DNA of 64,000 nt from Paenibacillus apiarius (GCF_017052585.1 NZ_JAFFHZ010000001.1:1593501-1657500); one strand, 5' to 3'; shown: positions 35,702 to 44,304, counted from the stretch's first letter. Numbers and translations: made by a program. The notes: a model not told the origin generated them from the letters alone.

Positions 35702-35843
35702 CATCGGATCAGGATGGCAAGTCGGCGGCGACATCGGCTCGGGATGGTCTCCAAGTGTCATCGGAACGGGATGGCAGACCAGCAACATCGGATCAGGCTG
35801 GTCACCAATGAGTAACTTAAGCGAAGATATCATGAACACGTAA
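35619..35843 (+). CDS. Signal pro-peptide with four IG-GW repeats
   Basis: 74 aa. GAAAGAGGTG precedes the ATG, inside the receptor gene but in another frame. The secretion leader MKKASIIMSMALFLFSFIGA is followed by four near repeats: NIGSGWQVGG, DIGSGWSPS, VIGTGWQTS and NIGSGWSPM, with a period of 9-10 residues. Multiple copies of a short sequence behind a leader suggest a precursor cut into several similar peptides. By analogy with RRNPP systems the cognate receptor is the overlapping upstream gene. I know of no enzyme or structural family that fits better, but no processing has been shown. Confidence 0.75.
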   Translation: MKKASIIMSMALFLFSFIGASSGMGLDNIGSGWQVGGDIGSGWSPSVIGTGWQTSNIGSGWSPMSNLSEDIMNT

Positions 35844-35860
35844 TCTGGCAGGACGTTACT

Positions 35861-35895
35861 GAGAGCGGCCCTTGATTTCAAGGGTCTCTTTTTGT
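35861..35895 (+). terminator. Terminator after the pro-peptide gene
   Basis: CCCTTGA, TTTC, AAGGG within GAGA...TCTC, then TTTTTG. It closes the receptor/pro-peptide transcript. Beyond it, 35896-36195 shows no gene. Confidence 0.75.
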
Positions 35896-36195
35896 TGTTC
35901 TCTTCTCCAACCAAGTTCCTTCGGATCCCTTTATTTCGCTTAACATTAAGTACACATATCCGGCTCTGGCCACCAGGGAAACAGTTTGGTCCTTCCCTTC
36001 GCCTCACTTGTGCGAAAGACTTAGCGTATCTTGTCCGAGTGAACGACTCATCTGACGCTCAACCTCTTTGGAACGATAGCCATGAAGGGCCTCTCTTTCT
36101 GCCTATAGGACACGATGAATTCTCTCACGTTCATCCCGTTGTTCCTATGCCAAACCTGAGAGAAACTATCCCCCAATTGATGCTCTTAATAAAGG

Positions 36196-36228
36196 AAAAA
36201 CTGACGATAAACGCACCGTCAGTTTTTT
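36196..36228. terminator. Bidirectional terminator beyond mgtE
   Basis: AAAAACTGACG, loop, CGTCAGTTTTTT, with T runs on both strands. It lies 42 bases past the mgtE stop. Confidence 0.85.
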
Positions 36229-36269
36229 GTCAGGTGAACCAATGGCTGCCGGCGCCGGACTGGTTCCAG

Positions 36270-37616
36270 TCACAAATTCAGGATCATCTTAGCCATAGTG
36301 AAGTAGATGATGAGTCCGGTGCCATCCACCAGGGTGGTAATGAACGGGCCGGAGACGACGGCCGGATCGACTCTGAGCTTGTGCAGGACCAGAGGCAGCA
36401 CAGCCGCGATGAGAGAGGCCCAGATTACGATAAAAATAGCCGTGACGGCAACAACGCTTCCGATATCAAAGCCTACTCCGAGGAACTGGGCGCGAAGAAA
36501 CGTGGCTGCGCCCATACAGATTCCGAGAACGAAACCGGTCGCCACCTCTTTGCGAGCGACTCTGAATATATCCTTCGGCTTCACTTCCCCGAGCGCCAGG
36601 GCGCGAACAAGAGTCGTTACGGTCTGGGTCCCCGTATTGCCGCCCGTCCCGATCAGCAATGGGACGAAGAAAGCGAGCGCGATGACTTCCGAGAGCGTGT
36701 CTTCAAAGTAGCGGAGCACATTCCCCGTATAGGCTTCGGCTACGAATAGGACAAGCAGCCATGCGATTCGCTTGCGAAATAGCTTCCAGAAGGAATTTTT
36801 AAAATACGGCACTTCTAAAGGCTGGCTTCCGCCCATTTTCTGAAAATCTTCCGTAGCTTCTTCATGGATAACGTCAATTAAATCATCGACCGTGATAATC
36901 CCGATCATTCGCTGCTCCTCGCTAACGACGGGAAGAGCCACCAGATCATAATTGGATAAAATCGTCGCAACCTCCCGCTGGTTCATCCGGGCAGTCACCG
37001 ACACGAAATCCTTGAGCATGATTTCCTCCAGCTTGGCGTCGGCCTTGGCGAGGATCGCCTGTTTGAGCGACACTATCCCGACCAGCTTGCCGTTGTTATC
37101 CAGTACGTAAAAGTACGAAACCATTTCCGCATCTTGCCCGACTTTACGGACATGCTGGAACGTATGCTCCACCGTCCAATAATTCCGGACCGCAATATAA
37201 TCTACCGTAGCCAGGCTCCCCGCCGACTCTGGCGGGTATTGCATCAGAGCGCTGATTTTCTCCCGGTAATCGACAGGCAGAAACTCCAATAAAGTTCCGG
37301 CTTGGTGAGGATGGATAGCCAGCAGCAGATCGACGACTTTATCGCTGGACATCTCATTCAGCATGGAAGCGGCTGTCTCCTTGCTCCCGCGGTCCAAGAT
37401 TCGATACTGCAATTCGGGATCGGCATATTCCAAAATTTCTGCCCCTAGGGCAACCGGAAGGTTGGCAATGAATTGAATTTGCTCGCTTTCCTCGAGCTCC
37501 ATCAACATTTCGGCTAAATCATATGGCTGGAACCGGGCGAGGAATTCTTTGAGGGCACCCTGCTTTTGTTCGGCCAGTCTGTCTTTCAAATCTTGAATCA
37601 TCCATTTTTGAACCAT
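36270..37616 (-). CDS. mgtE: Magnesium transporter MgtE
   Basis: 448 aa from the ATG at 37616, preceded by GAGGGGAC; the longer frame start has no site. Order: N-terminal superhelical domain (residues 1-130), tandem CBS domains (YFYVLDNNGKLVGIVSLKQA, then ALPVVSEEQRMIGIITVDDL), and five membrane helices. The pore motif GGNTGTQ(TVTTLVRALALGE) and the last helix with PFITTLVDGTGLIIYF are intact. MgtE admits Mg2+, and its CBS domains close the gate when inner Mg2+ is high. I see no M-box or other riboswitch in the upstream 150 bases. Confidence 0.95.
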   Translation of the reverse strand: MVQKWMIQDLKDRLAEQKQGALKEFLARFQPYDLAEMLMELEESEQIQFIANLPVALGAEILEYADPELQYRILDRGSKETAASMLNEMSSDKVVDLLLAIHPHQAGTLLEFLPVDYREKISALMQYPPESAGSLATVDYIAVRNYWTVEHTFQHVRKVGQDAEMVSYFYVLDNNGKLVGIVSLKQAILAKADAKLEEIMLKDFVSVTARMNQREVATILSNYDLVALPVVSEEQRMIGIITVDDLIDVIHEEATEDFQKMGGSQPLEVPYFKNSFWKLFRKRIAWLLVLFVAEAYTGNVLRYFEDTLSEVIALAFFVPLLIGTGGNTGTQTVTTLVRALALGEVKPKDIFRVARKEVATGFVLGICMGAATFLRAQFLGVGFDIGSVVAVTAIFIVIWASLIAAVLPLVLHKLRVDPAVVSGPFITTLVDGTGLIIYFTMAKMILNL

Positions 37617-37764
37617 GTTTTTTGTCCCCTCAATTCGCAAAGTAGTAGCGTTTGTCAACTCGTCGTTCTAATCATTATTATTAGAATTATGAATCTAATT
37701 GAAAAACGTAATACTGGAACTACTATCCATTGTGTATACCTCCTATTGGTCAGAATAAACAATA

Positions 37765-37789
37765 AACCCTCCAGGGCTACTGGAGGGTT
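37765..37789. repeat. Perfect 10-bp hairpin
   Basis: AACCCTCCAG, GGCTA, CTGGAGGGTT. It has no T run. It lies upstream of mgtE on the minus strand and may be the terminator of a lost neighbour. The stretch 37800-38200 shows no gene. Confidence 0.5.
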
Positions 37790-38294
37790 CGATAAATGTA
37801 TGCAAATATAACATTTCCGCACCCCCTGGTTGAGTTTTAGCACTATGCAACGTAAAGAGAAAACAATTAATCACTTAGCCACGTTAAGAAAAGCCTTAAT
37901 CCGGCAATCCCTGTTCTACCCATGGGCATCTTTCGATATTTCTGGGCAAGTAGCCTATGTTTGCATAGGAGCCACACCTAACAAGGTTTTTATTACATTT
38001 ATTGCCTTATAAGGGGGCATTCGGGTTCATCAACATATACAAATAAACTTTGTTATTCTTCTGTGATACAATTTTGGCATTATATCCTGATTACCAGTAA
38101 CTTACACGAACTGCATAGCTCATGATAACTTCTTCTCATATCAAAAGTTCACCAAATTCCTGAGACGGTTCATATTTTGAAAACATTCTAGAGTAAAAAA
38201 ACCGAAGCAGTGGTATTATCCCCTTTAAGTAGACACTCAAAAAAAACCTTGTGCTATCATGAGGAACAAGAGTGAACTTGGAGGGGATTTTTCT

Positions 38295-38636
38295 ATGGCT
38301 AGAAAGGGACAAGTGTTTCAACAGTATACCGAAGAATTCAAACTAGCAGCAGTCAAAGCGTATTTAGAAGGGAAGGCCAGCTATAAAACGGTAGCGGAAA
38401 AGTTAGAAATCAGAAACTGTACCCAATTAAAAGTATGGGTAAGGAAGTGGCAGCATGGAGAAGCGTTCGATATCCGTAAAGGGGTATCGAATCCTCTTAA
38501 GGGACGTCCGCGTACAGCCTTTGACACTGTAGAACAAGAACGGGATTATTTGAAAGCACAGGTCGATTACTTAAAAAAGCGGTATCCAAATCTGGTAAAG
38601 GAGGCACGCTCCGTTCGCAGGATAACTACCAAGTGA
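38295..38636 (+). CDS. IS3-family OrfA, copy 2
   Basis: 113 aa, starting MARKGQVFQQYTEEFKLAAV with GGAGGGG upstream. Helix-turn-helix at ASYKTVAEKLEIRNCTQLKV, coiled coil near residue 85. The codons TTA AAA AAG near 38575 form an A-AAA-AAG slippery heptamer; a -1 slip there enters a frame open straight into OrfB, giving an OrfAB transposase as in other IS3 members. Confidence 0.9.
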   Translation: MARKGQVFQQYTEEFKLAAVKAYLEGKASYKTVAEKLEIRNCTQLKVWVRKWQHGEAFDIRKGVSNPLKGRPRTAFDTVEQERDYLKAQVDYLKKRYPNLVKEARSVRRITTK

Positions 38637-39472
38637 TTGAAGAGCTGCGTGATCTCTATGATGTTACGCGTTTGTTAGCCATTGCGGGGGTACCTAGGGC
38701 TAGTTATTACAAGTGGCGAGCGACACGGTCATTAAGGGCCGAAAGACAAACAAGGGATCACGAGATCAAGGAGCACATGATGGCTATTCACTTTGCGCAC
38801 CCCTATTTTGGATATCCTCGTATGATGACAGCTTTATGGGAGGCTGGTTATCGTGTTAACCATAAAAAAGTATGGCGGCTTATGAAGGAATTATCTATCC
38901 AGTCCGTCATTCGCAAGAAACGAAAGCGTTCTAGTTCTACGCCTTCCGTCGTGTATCCTAACCGATTGAAGCGTCAATTCCATGCTGTAGGTCCGCAGCA
39001 GAAGCTAGTCACCGATATTACGTATATCTCCGACGGCACACGCTTTTATTACCTGTCGGCGATACAAGATCTGTTCAACAATGAAATTGTGGCTTGGCAA
39101 TTATCCGAGCGAAACGACGTAAAGCTGGTGCTGGATACGATTGAGCAGTGGACACGAAAAAGAGACGTTTCGGAAGCCGTGCTCCATTCGGATCAGGGCT
39201 TCCAGTACACGTCTCAGGCCTACAACTCACGATTGGAAGCATTCAGCGTCAAAGGCAGCCACTCTCGCAAAGCAACCTGCCTGGATAACGCCTGCATCGA
39301 ATCCTTTTTTTCGCATCTCAAAACAGAGAAGTTGTATCTTCACCAGTGTACGTCAGAAGTTGAGATTCATCAAGCTGTAGAAGAGTATATCTACTTTTAT
39401 AATTATCAGCGCTTTCAAGCCAAACTCAAACAGCGCGTGCCAATTGAGTATCGGCACGCGCTGGCTGCATAG
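38633..39472 (+). CDS. IS3-family OrfB transposase, copy 2
   Basis: 279 aa. Integrase (rve) core with the DDE triad: D in KLVTDITYISDGTRFYYLSA, D in AVLHSDQGFQYTSQAYNSRL, E in NACIESFFSHLKTEKLYLHQ. The N-terminal HTH_21-like segment (HPYFGYPRMMTALWEAGY) is present. A GTG start overlaps the OrfA stop, but the normal product is probably the frameshifted OrfAB fusion. Confidence 0.92.
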   Translation: MIEELRDLYDVTRLLAIAGVPRASYYKWRATRSLRAERQTRDHEIKEHMMAIHFAHPYFGYPRMMTALWEAGYRVNHKKVWRLMKELSIQSVIRKKRKRSSSTPSVVYPNRLKRQFHAVGPQQKLVTDITYISDGTRFYYLSAIQDLFNNEIVAWQLSERNDVKLVLDTIEQWTRKRDVSEAVLHSDQGFQYTSQAYNSRLEAFSVKGSHSRKATCLDNACIESFFSHLKTEKLYLHQCTSEVEIHQAVEEYIYFYNYQRFQAKLKQRVPIEYRHALAA

Positions 39473-39783
39473 CTTTTTTCATCTGTCTACTTGACAGGGG
39501 TATGACCAAAGCAACGGCTTCAGCGGCTACCTTTATTAAATGCAATAACGAAGGTGAACAGCTCGTCTTATTTCTGACCTTTCTTTCTGGACTGCTGCGA
39601 CTTCCTTAGAATACGTTCCACATCCCGTATAATACTTTCTCTCTTCTCTTGGGCTGAAGGGAAAGCATTTTCTCCTAAACGAAATTTACCGCGGATAACC
39701 TTTGAATACTTTGATTTCAATGCCTCTCCCCCCTAAAGGTGATAGAAGCATTATCGCCAAATCTATGAAAATTAAACATGAAA

Positions 39784-39802
39784 GAGAGCCTCTACAGGCT
39801 CC
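39784..39802 (-). terminator. Terminator after the XRE regulator gene
   Basis: GAGAGCCT, CTAC, AGGCTC, followed on the minus strand by TCTTTC. It lies 28 bases past the position where the longer regulator frame ends (39830). The stretch 39509-39780 shows no gene. Confidence 0.65.
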
Positions 39803-39893
39803 CTATCAATGATCTGTTATTCTATTGCGCCTTATTTGCAAGGGCAATGAGTTTTTGGACACTCTCTTCTTGCCTCGCAAGCAGCTTATCCCG

Positions 39894-40229
39894 TTATGAA
39901 TTTGATTTCAATTTTAATTTCAGATGAGCTATTTCTATAATTTCGTTCTTATCATAATCATCGAGGTTCCTGTAAAGCTCAATTAACCCTTTTTCGTTAT
40001 CGTCTTCATATGTAACTCCGTCTCCCGAAGTCCGACCTGTTAATAACCAGTTTAAATTAACGTTATAGTGAGTTCCAATGGATGCTAAAGTTTCCGCTGA
40101 AGGATTACTATTCCCCATTTCAATTTCACTCAAGTTTCCCTGAGAAATCCCGATAACCTTTGCGAATTGAGATTGGTTTTGATTATTCTCTTTTCGAATA
40201 CATTTTATCCGATATCCGATTTCGCCCAT
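39894..40229 (-). CDS. XRE-family regulator, shortened by an in-frame stop
   Basis: 111 aa from MGEIGYRIKCIRKENNQNQS. A classic Cro/CI helix-turn-helix follows (SQFAKVIGISQGNLSEIEMG, then NSNPSAETLASIGTHYNVN), then a linker. After the TAA at 39894 the same frame continues with RDKLLARQEESVQKLIALAN and ends at a second stop at 39830, 22 residues later. The tail looks like a real C-terminal helix, so a nonsense mutation is likely. An ATG five codons upstream (40244) is possible. It lies next to a Tn7-type end and may be cargo of that older element. Confidence 0.75.
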   Translation of the reverse strand: MGEIGYRIKCIRKENNQNQSQFAKVIGISQGNLSEIEMGNSNPSAETLASIGTHYNVNLNWLLTGRTSGDGVTYEDDNEKGLIELYRNLDDYDKNEIIEIAHLKLKLKSNS

Positions 40230-40261
40230 ACCTCTCACCACCAAATATCGACTTAATAAAA

Positions 40262-40301
40262 AGAGGGCAACCCGAAATCATTCCTTCAGGTTACCCTCTG
40301 A
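40262..40301 (-). terminator. Terminator upstream of the XRE gene
   Basis: AGAGGGTAACCTGAAGG and GGGTTGCCCTCT pair on the minus strand, followed by TTTTTATT. It stops minus-strand transcription coming from the right, that is, from the old element end. Confidence 0.65.
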
Positions 40302-40320
40302 TGCATAATCATCTTACGTG

Positions 40321-40346
40321 GTTCCACACTTTTTTATCACCGGACA
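40321..40346 (-). mobile_element. Left-facing Tn7-type end (GTGTGGAA class), abutting the glmS element
   Basis: Read on the minus strand: TGT, CCGGTGAT, AAAAAAGTGTGGAACC. It matches the end at 501-548 in terminus, 8-bp gap and site core. Before the present element inserted, this end would have lain about 30 bases from the glmS stop, as expected for an earlier insertion at the same attachment site. Confidence 0.6.
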
Positions 40347-40349
40347 AAT
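40345..40349. repeat. Target-site duplication CAAAT (left copy)
   Basis: The five bases before the left terminal TGT are CAAAT, identical to the five after the right terminus (44502-44506). Tn7 makes 5-bp duplications. Confidence 0.85.
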
Positions 40350-40611
40350 TGTCAAAAGAAAATTAAGTTCTAGACTGAAAAATTAAGTGTTAGACTAGGC
40401 AAATAAAGTTGTAGACTGTGAAAATAAAGTATTAGTCTGACGTTGCTTCATTTAGGCTAACGAGCAGGATAGTGCGATCATCAATGATGATAAAACTTGG
40501 GGTTTTTGGTTTGGTAACCGAAAAACTTCGAACTTATATTGGCTTATTTCCCCATAAAATTGACTTGTTAATTTGAGTGTGGTCCCTTAGAGTAATTTAA
40601 AAACTAGCGAG

Positions 40612-40953
40612 GTGGATCAACAGATTAAAGTAATGGCCTTTCTTACCAAAAAGGATGGCATGAATATACGAGATCTTATCGAATACTATGAGAATCTACA
40701 TGTACCACTGATTACTAGATTGGCACCAATCCCTAGCGTTTACAAACGAAACTACATTCTACGAAATGACGACTCTAGTACAAAAGATGACTTCGATATC
40801 GTGACAGAACTCGTATTTCCTGACCGTGGTGCTTATGAAGCTTGGGTAGCTAAGATGTATGCTCCACACTCTGGAGTTGCAGAGGACGAGCTCAATTTTC
40901 TTGATCGTTCTCGAACTAGATCTTATGTCGTCGAAAACATTTATATCAAGTAA
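40612..40953 (+). CDS. EthD-domain protein
   Basis: 113 aa, a ferredoxin-fold dimeric alpha/beta-barrel type. The sequence VMAFLTKKDGMNIRDLIEYY and ENLHVPLITRL is the EthD pattern, with a late FLDRSRTRSYVVENIY strand. Members assist ring-cleavage and ether-degrading pathways or have unknown roles. The start is a GTG just after AGCGAG, close for a ribosome site; ATG at 40633 is an alternative with poorer spacing. First cargo gene inside the Tn7-like element. Confidence 0.7.
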   Translation: MDQQIKVMAFLTKKDGMNIRDLIEYYENLHVPLITRLAPIPSVYKRNYILRNDDSSTKDDFDIVTELVFPDRGAYEAWVAKMYAPHSGVAEDELNFLDRSRTRSYVVENIYIK

Positions 40954-41240
40954 GAAGACCGTATCGCTGGATATAAACAGGAGATGTAAAGGTTTGGCCG
41001 CCTCATCTCCCTGTTCCCCACAGCTTTACGCCATGCAAAACACTCAAATATAAAAAAGAGTGGCTAAAATTGAGATTGCTTCAACAGTTCACTAGCTGGC
41101 TTTCTGAATTCGACCGATCGATTAAGCTACCGGGCAGGGTAGTTCAATTTTATTTAGACTGCCAGCTCGATTGGCAACCTTCACTACGCTAACTGGAAGA
41201 AAAATCTAATAACAATTGAAATAATAGCACCCAGTCTAAA

Positions 41241-42098
41241 TCAAGTTGCATCGGCCCCGAGCAGTTCCAACGCCATCTGGACGTGGAGTTGCTTATGCTT
41301 CTCAGTCAAATAACAGGCGTAACCCTTGATAAGTGGTGACTCGACAGGCAACGGGATTCGATACAGCCTGTTCGATTGAAGATATGGATCAGCAATGGAT
41401 TTTGGCAAAAAACCAAAAACAGAGTTGCTTAACAGCATCGTCAACATAATGGATGAATGGTCGGTTTGAAGGGCTGAAATAAAACCCGGCTCAACAAGGG
41501 AGGTAAACCATTCCGCGAACGTTTTGCCCCAATCGATATGGCAATAGGTCGGCGAGGAAAAATCGGGCTCAAGGAGCTCGGTCGATCCGTCGGCAGATAC
41601 AAGAATGATTTCGTCTTCGAAAAGCAACCGTTTCGAAATACCTGGATGGTCGGGCGGATCTAGTTTGATCGCAAGGCTGACGGAACCGTCAAGCAGCAAA
41701 TCACGAATCATATAACTCGGATCGAGATAGCTCAAAAATTTGACCGCGACATGCGGATTTTTTACTCTGAAGTCGATAATCCGATTCAAGTATCGGTAGT
41801 GCCATACGGAGCCAGGACCGCTCACCACGATATGTTCCCGAAATTGTTCGGACAGCGATAGTTTGCTTTCCTGGATGAGCTGGAGCATACGTTCAGCGTA
41901 GGGTAGAAAAGCGATGCCAGATCGCGTCGGCCTGACGGTTCGATTGTCGCGATCAAACAGCCGCTTGCCAACGGCTTGTTCCAACGCCCGAATTCTCGCA
42001 GTCACAGCGGATTGGGAGATGTGCAGATGTTTGGCCGCGGTAGTGAAGTTGAGGGTTTGGTAAACCGCAATAAATGCCTCCAAATGAAACTGGTCCAT
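41241..42098 (-). CDS. LysR-family transcriptional regulator
   Basis: 285 aa. The N-terminal winged helix-turn-helix reads FHLEAFIAVYQTLNFTTAAK, then HLHISQSAVTARIRALEQAV, followed by the co-inducer-binding domain (HIVVSGPGSVWHYRYLNRII, MLLSNSVFGFLPKSIADPYL). It is divergent from the GNAT gene with 131 bases between, and the shared gap has a perfect inverted repeat at 42141-42157, so it most likely controls that gene and itself. Cargo of the Tn7-like element. Confidence 0.9.
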   Translation of the reverse strand: MDQFHLEAFIAVYQTLNFTTAAKHLHISQSAVTARIRALEQAVGKRLFDRDNRTVRPTRSGIAFLPYAERMLQLIQESKLSLSEQFREHIVVSGPGSVWHYRYLNRIIDFRVKNPHVAVKFLSYLDPSYMIRDLLLDGSVSLAIKLDPPDHPGISKRLLFEDEIILVSADGSTELLEPDFSSPTYCHIDWGKTFAEWFTSLVEPGFISALQTDHSSIMLTMLLSNSVFGFLPKSIADPYLQSNRLYRIPLPVESPLIKGYACYLTEKHKQLHVQMALELLGADAT

Positions 42099-42140
42099 TA
42101 GCGTTCCTCGATTCGATTTATTTATTACTACAATGTTTAA

Positions 42141-42157
42141 GATTTGTTATACAAATC
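42141..42157. promoter_or_regulatory. Inverted repeat, probable LysR operator
   Basis: GATTTGT-TAT-ACAAATC, perfect arms of seven bases, contains the T-N11-A form used by LysR regulators. It lies between the divergent LysR and GNAT genes. Confidence 0.6.
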
Positions 42158-42229
42158 ATTCTAGGTCAACTATACTTTTCATACAAGATATGTATTGTAA
42201 GGAAACTTGGGTATGGGAGGTTATAAATA

Positions 42230-42751
42230 ATGAATGATGAGTTGTTACGAATTGTACAAGTGAACACCATTGATGATTATATCGAGGATCTTGCAGACCT
42301 TCTCGTACAAGTGGTAGAAAACGGAGCTTCAATCGGCTTCTTACCGCCGCTTTTGCACCGTGAAGCGCAGGACTATTGGGCTAACCTCTTGAATCCAGAC
42401 ATTAGGTTATGGGTTGCCGTGCTGCATGAACGCGTGGTAGGTACTGTGCAGCTCCATCTCTGCGGTAAGCCGAACGGTAACCATCGTGCGGAAATTGCTA
42501 AATTGATGACGCGGCCACAAAACAGGAGAATGGGAGTTGGGGGTGAACTTATGCGTATGGCGGAAGCGGCAGCGTGGAGCGAAGACCGCACATTGCTAGT
42601 ACTCGATACGCGGAAAGGAGACCCGTCAAACCTGTTGTACCTTTCTATCGGATATCAACAGGCTGGAACAATCCCGTCATACGCAAAATCGGCAAACGGA
42701 AATCTGGATGCGACGGTTCTATATTACAAGCTACGTGAACCGAACGCCTGA
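42230..42751 (+). CDS. GNAT-family N-acetyltransferase
   Basis: 173 aa. The acetyl-CoA-binding segment is AEIAKLMTRPQNRRMGVGGE (the R-x-x-G-x-G/A loop) near residue 90, then LLVLDTRKGDPSNLLYLSIG and YQQAGTIPSYA, the usual motif B and tail. Related proteins acetylate small amines, including some antibiotics, but the acceptor is unknown. GGGAGG precedes the ATG. It is regulated by the divergent LysR gene if the usual layout holds. Confidence 0.85.
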   Translation: MNDELLRIVQVNTIDDYIEDLADLLVQVVENGASIGFLPPLLHREAQDYWANLLNPDIRLWVAVLHERVVGTVQLHLCGKPNGNHRAEIAKLMTRPQNRRMGVGGELMRMAEAAAWSEDRTLLVLDTRKGDPSNLLYLSIGYQQAGTIPSYAKSANGNLDATVLYYKLREPNA

Positions 42752-42793
42752 AGGATAAATGTCGGGTAACGGGACTCTTTAGTTCAGTATCAA

Positions 42794-43458
42794 ATGATAA
42801 TGAGGAAATTTAAAATGAATAAAGATTACACGATAGCAGTCATTTCCGATATACATAGCAACATCTATGCTTTGGAAGCTGTTCTAAGTGACATAGATTC
42901 ACGTGGAATAAAAACAATTGTAAATTTAGGAGATACATTGTTTGGTCCTACAGATCCTATTAAAACAGCCGAATTAATTTTGAAGAGACCTGATATAATT
43001 AACATTATGGGTAATTGTGATCGGTACCTACTTCAAGAACAAATGGAATCAGTGACATTTCATTATGTGAAACCAGTACTTACTCCAGAAATACATGATT
43101 GGATTCAAAGACGTGGGTATTTGAAGATTTATTATTCTGTCATGGAACTCCTTTCGCAGATGACGAATATCTGTTGGAGGAAGTTACTACATATGGTGTT
43201 ATTAAAAAGATGTTGAGGCACTAATGTCTGAACTAGCTCCAGTTCCTCAAAAAGTAATTTTTTGTGGTCACACACATATTCAGAAATCGGTGTGGTTGCC
43301 GGATGGTAAATGGATTGTTAATCCCGGAAGCGTCGGACTTCCAGCATACTCTGAGGACGCACCCCACCCACATTACATGGAATCGAAGACGCCTCATACA
43401 AAGTATCTGATTAGTGATAAAATTGTATACCAATATACCAAGAAAGGAGATATAAATT
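42794..43458 (+). pseudogene. YfcE/MJ0936-type metallophosphoesterase, frameshifted
   Basis: Three frames make one phosphoesterase: IAVISDIHSNIYALEAVLSD (metal ligands D-x-H), NLGDTLFGPTDP, IMGNCDRYLL, then after a break near 43130 LFCHGTPFADDEYLLEEVTT, and after a second break near 43207 in an A run KVIFCGHTHIQKSVWLPDGK and NPGSVGLP. All metal-binding motifs are present, but no single frame contains them, so the gene is inactive unless the breaks are sequencing errors. Confidence 0.8.
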
Positions 43459-44304
43459 ATGAAAAAAGTTTTGTTTGGTGCTTTTCTTGCCATTCTCTTA
43501 TGTAGTGCATCTACTACTTATGCAGCGGACACTCAAATAAAAGTTGATGGTATTTCTGTCGTATCTGATGTGAAGCCCGAATTTAAGAACAATCGCACAA
43601 TGGTACCCCTACGTGTTATTTGCGAAAATTTGGGGGCTACTGTCAATTGGTCGAATTCCGAAGTTACTCTTACGAAAGACAATATGAAAGTAATTTTAAC
43701 TCCGAACAGCACTTCAGCGAAGAAGAACGGCGAAAAGATAACTCTTGATGTAAAACCATATGTAAAAAATAATCGTGTAATCGTCCCACTTCGTTTTACC
43801 GCGGAGACGTTTGGATGTAAAGTCGATTACAGCAACTCTACAGTAACTGTAGACACCAAGCCATTAGTCATTGATGGTGTAAAAATAAAAGCATTGCAAT
43901 ATGAATACCATATGACGATGGGCGGCGTAGTCCAACAAATAAATGGGAATGCGTATAATGAAACCATTTATCATATTATTTCAAAAAACAAGGGTACAAA
44001 GGTAAAAGATCCTGACAGCTACTCTTGGATGGTTAATCTTGATACACCTGGATCTTATTATAAAAATGGACAATATGTTTTTTTGGACGAAAAGGGAAAT
44101 AGCGTAAAACAATATGATATCTATAGTTTAGTTAATGCATTCCCAAATGATTTGTTATCAGGATACCCAGAGGTATTGATTCATGACGCTTCCGAAGACC
44201 AATGGTATATGTTTAGCAATGCCGCAGGAGATTCCATTCGTCAGTTGTTGGATACGGCCGGAAAGAACGGATTTCTGAAGGTGATCAGTGATACAGTTGC
44301 TTAA
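43459..44304 (+). CDS. Secreted protein with copper amine oxidase N-terminal-like domain
   Basis: 281 aa. Signal peptide MKKVLFGAFLAILLCSASTT with cleavage after TYA-A. Two repeats of the domain follow: VKPEFKNNRTMVPLRVICEN with LGATVNWSNSEVTLT, and VKPYVKNNRVIVPLRFTAET with FGCKVDYSNSTVTVD. Such pairs are very common at the surface of Paenibacillus. The C-terminal 150 residues (TMGGVVQQINGNAYNETIYH, DQWYMFSNAAGDSIRQLLDT) match nothing I know. AAGGAG precedes the ATG. Last cargo gene, about 40 bases inside the right-end sites. Confidence 0.82.
   Translation: MKKVLFGAFLAILLCSASTTYAADTQIKVDGISVVSDVKPEFKNNRTMVPLRVICENLGATVNWSNSEVTLTKDNMKVILTPNSTSAKKNGEKITLDVKPYVKNNRVIVPLRFTAETFGCKVDYSNSTVTVDTKPLVIDGVKIKALQYEYHMTMGGVVQQINGNAYNETIYHIISKNKGTKVKDPDSYSWMVNLDTPGSYYKNGQYVFLDEKGNSVKQYDIYSLVNAFPNDLLSGYPEVLIHDASEDQWYMFSNAAGDSIRQLLDTAGKNGFLKVISDTVA

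Larger units (their letters stand above)
38211..39508 (+). mobile_element. IS3-family element, copy 2 (apparently active)
   Basis: 1298 bp. Terminal repeats are TGGTATTATCCCC on the left and TGGTCATACCCC as reverse complement of the right, both followed by a conserved AAGTAGACA. The flanks are AAGCA on each side (38205-38209, one base before the left end, and 39509-39513), a possible target duplication. Both frames are intact, unlike copy 1. Confidence 0.9.

Noticed and set aside
35892..36749. 285-codon plus-strand frame running into mgtE
   Set aside because: Its second half is antisense to MgtE membrane helices and its first half has no protein-like pattern or ribosome site.
37640..37760. 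M-box magnesium riboswitch before mgtE
   Set aside because: The leader is short and AT-rich, and none of the conserved M-box segments could be seen.
41130..41165. Additional Tn7-type site (TTAAGCTACCGGGCAGG and ATTTAGACTG)
   Set aside because: It resembles the inner flank of the element ends, but there is no TGT terminus and only a poor site core, so it was not called.
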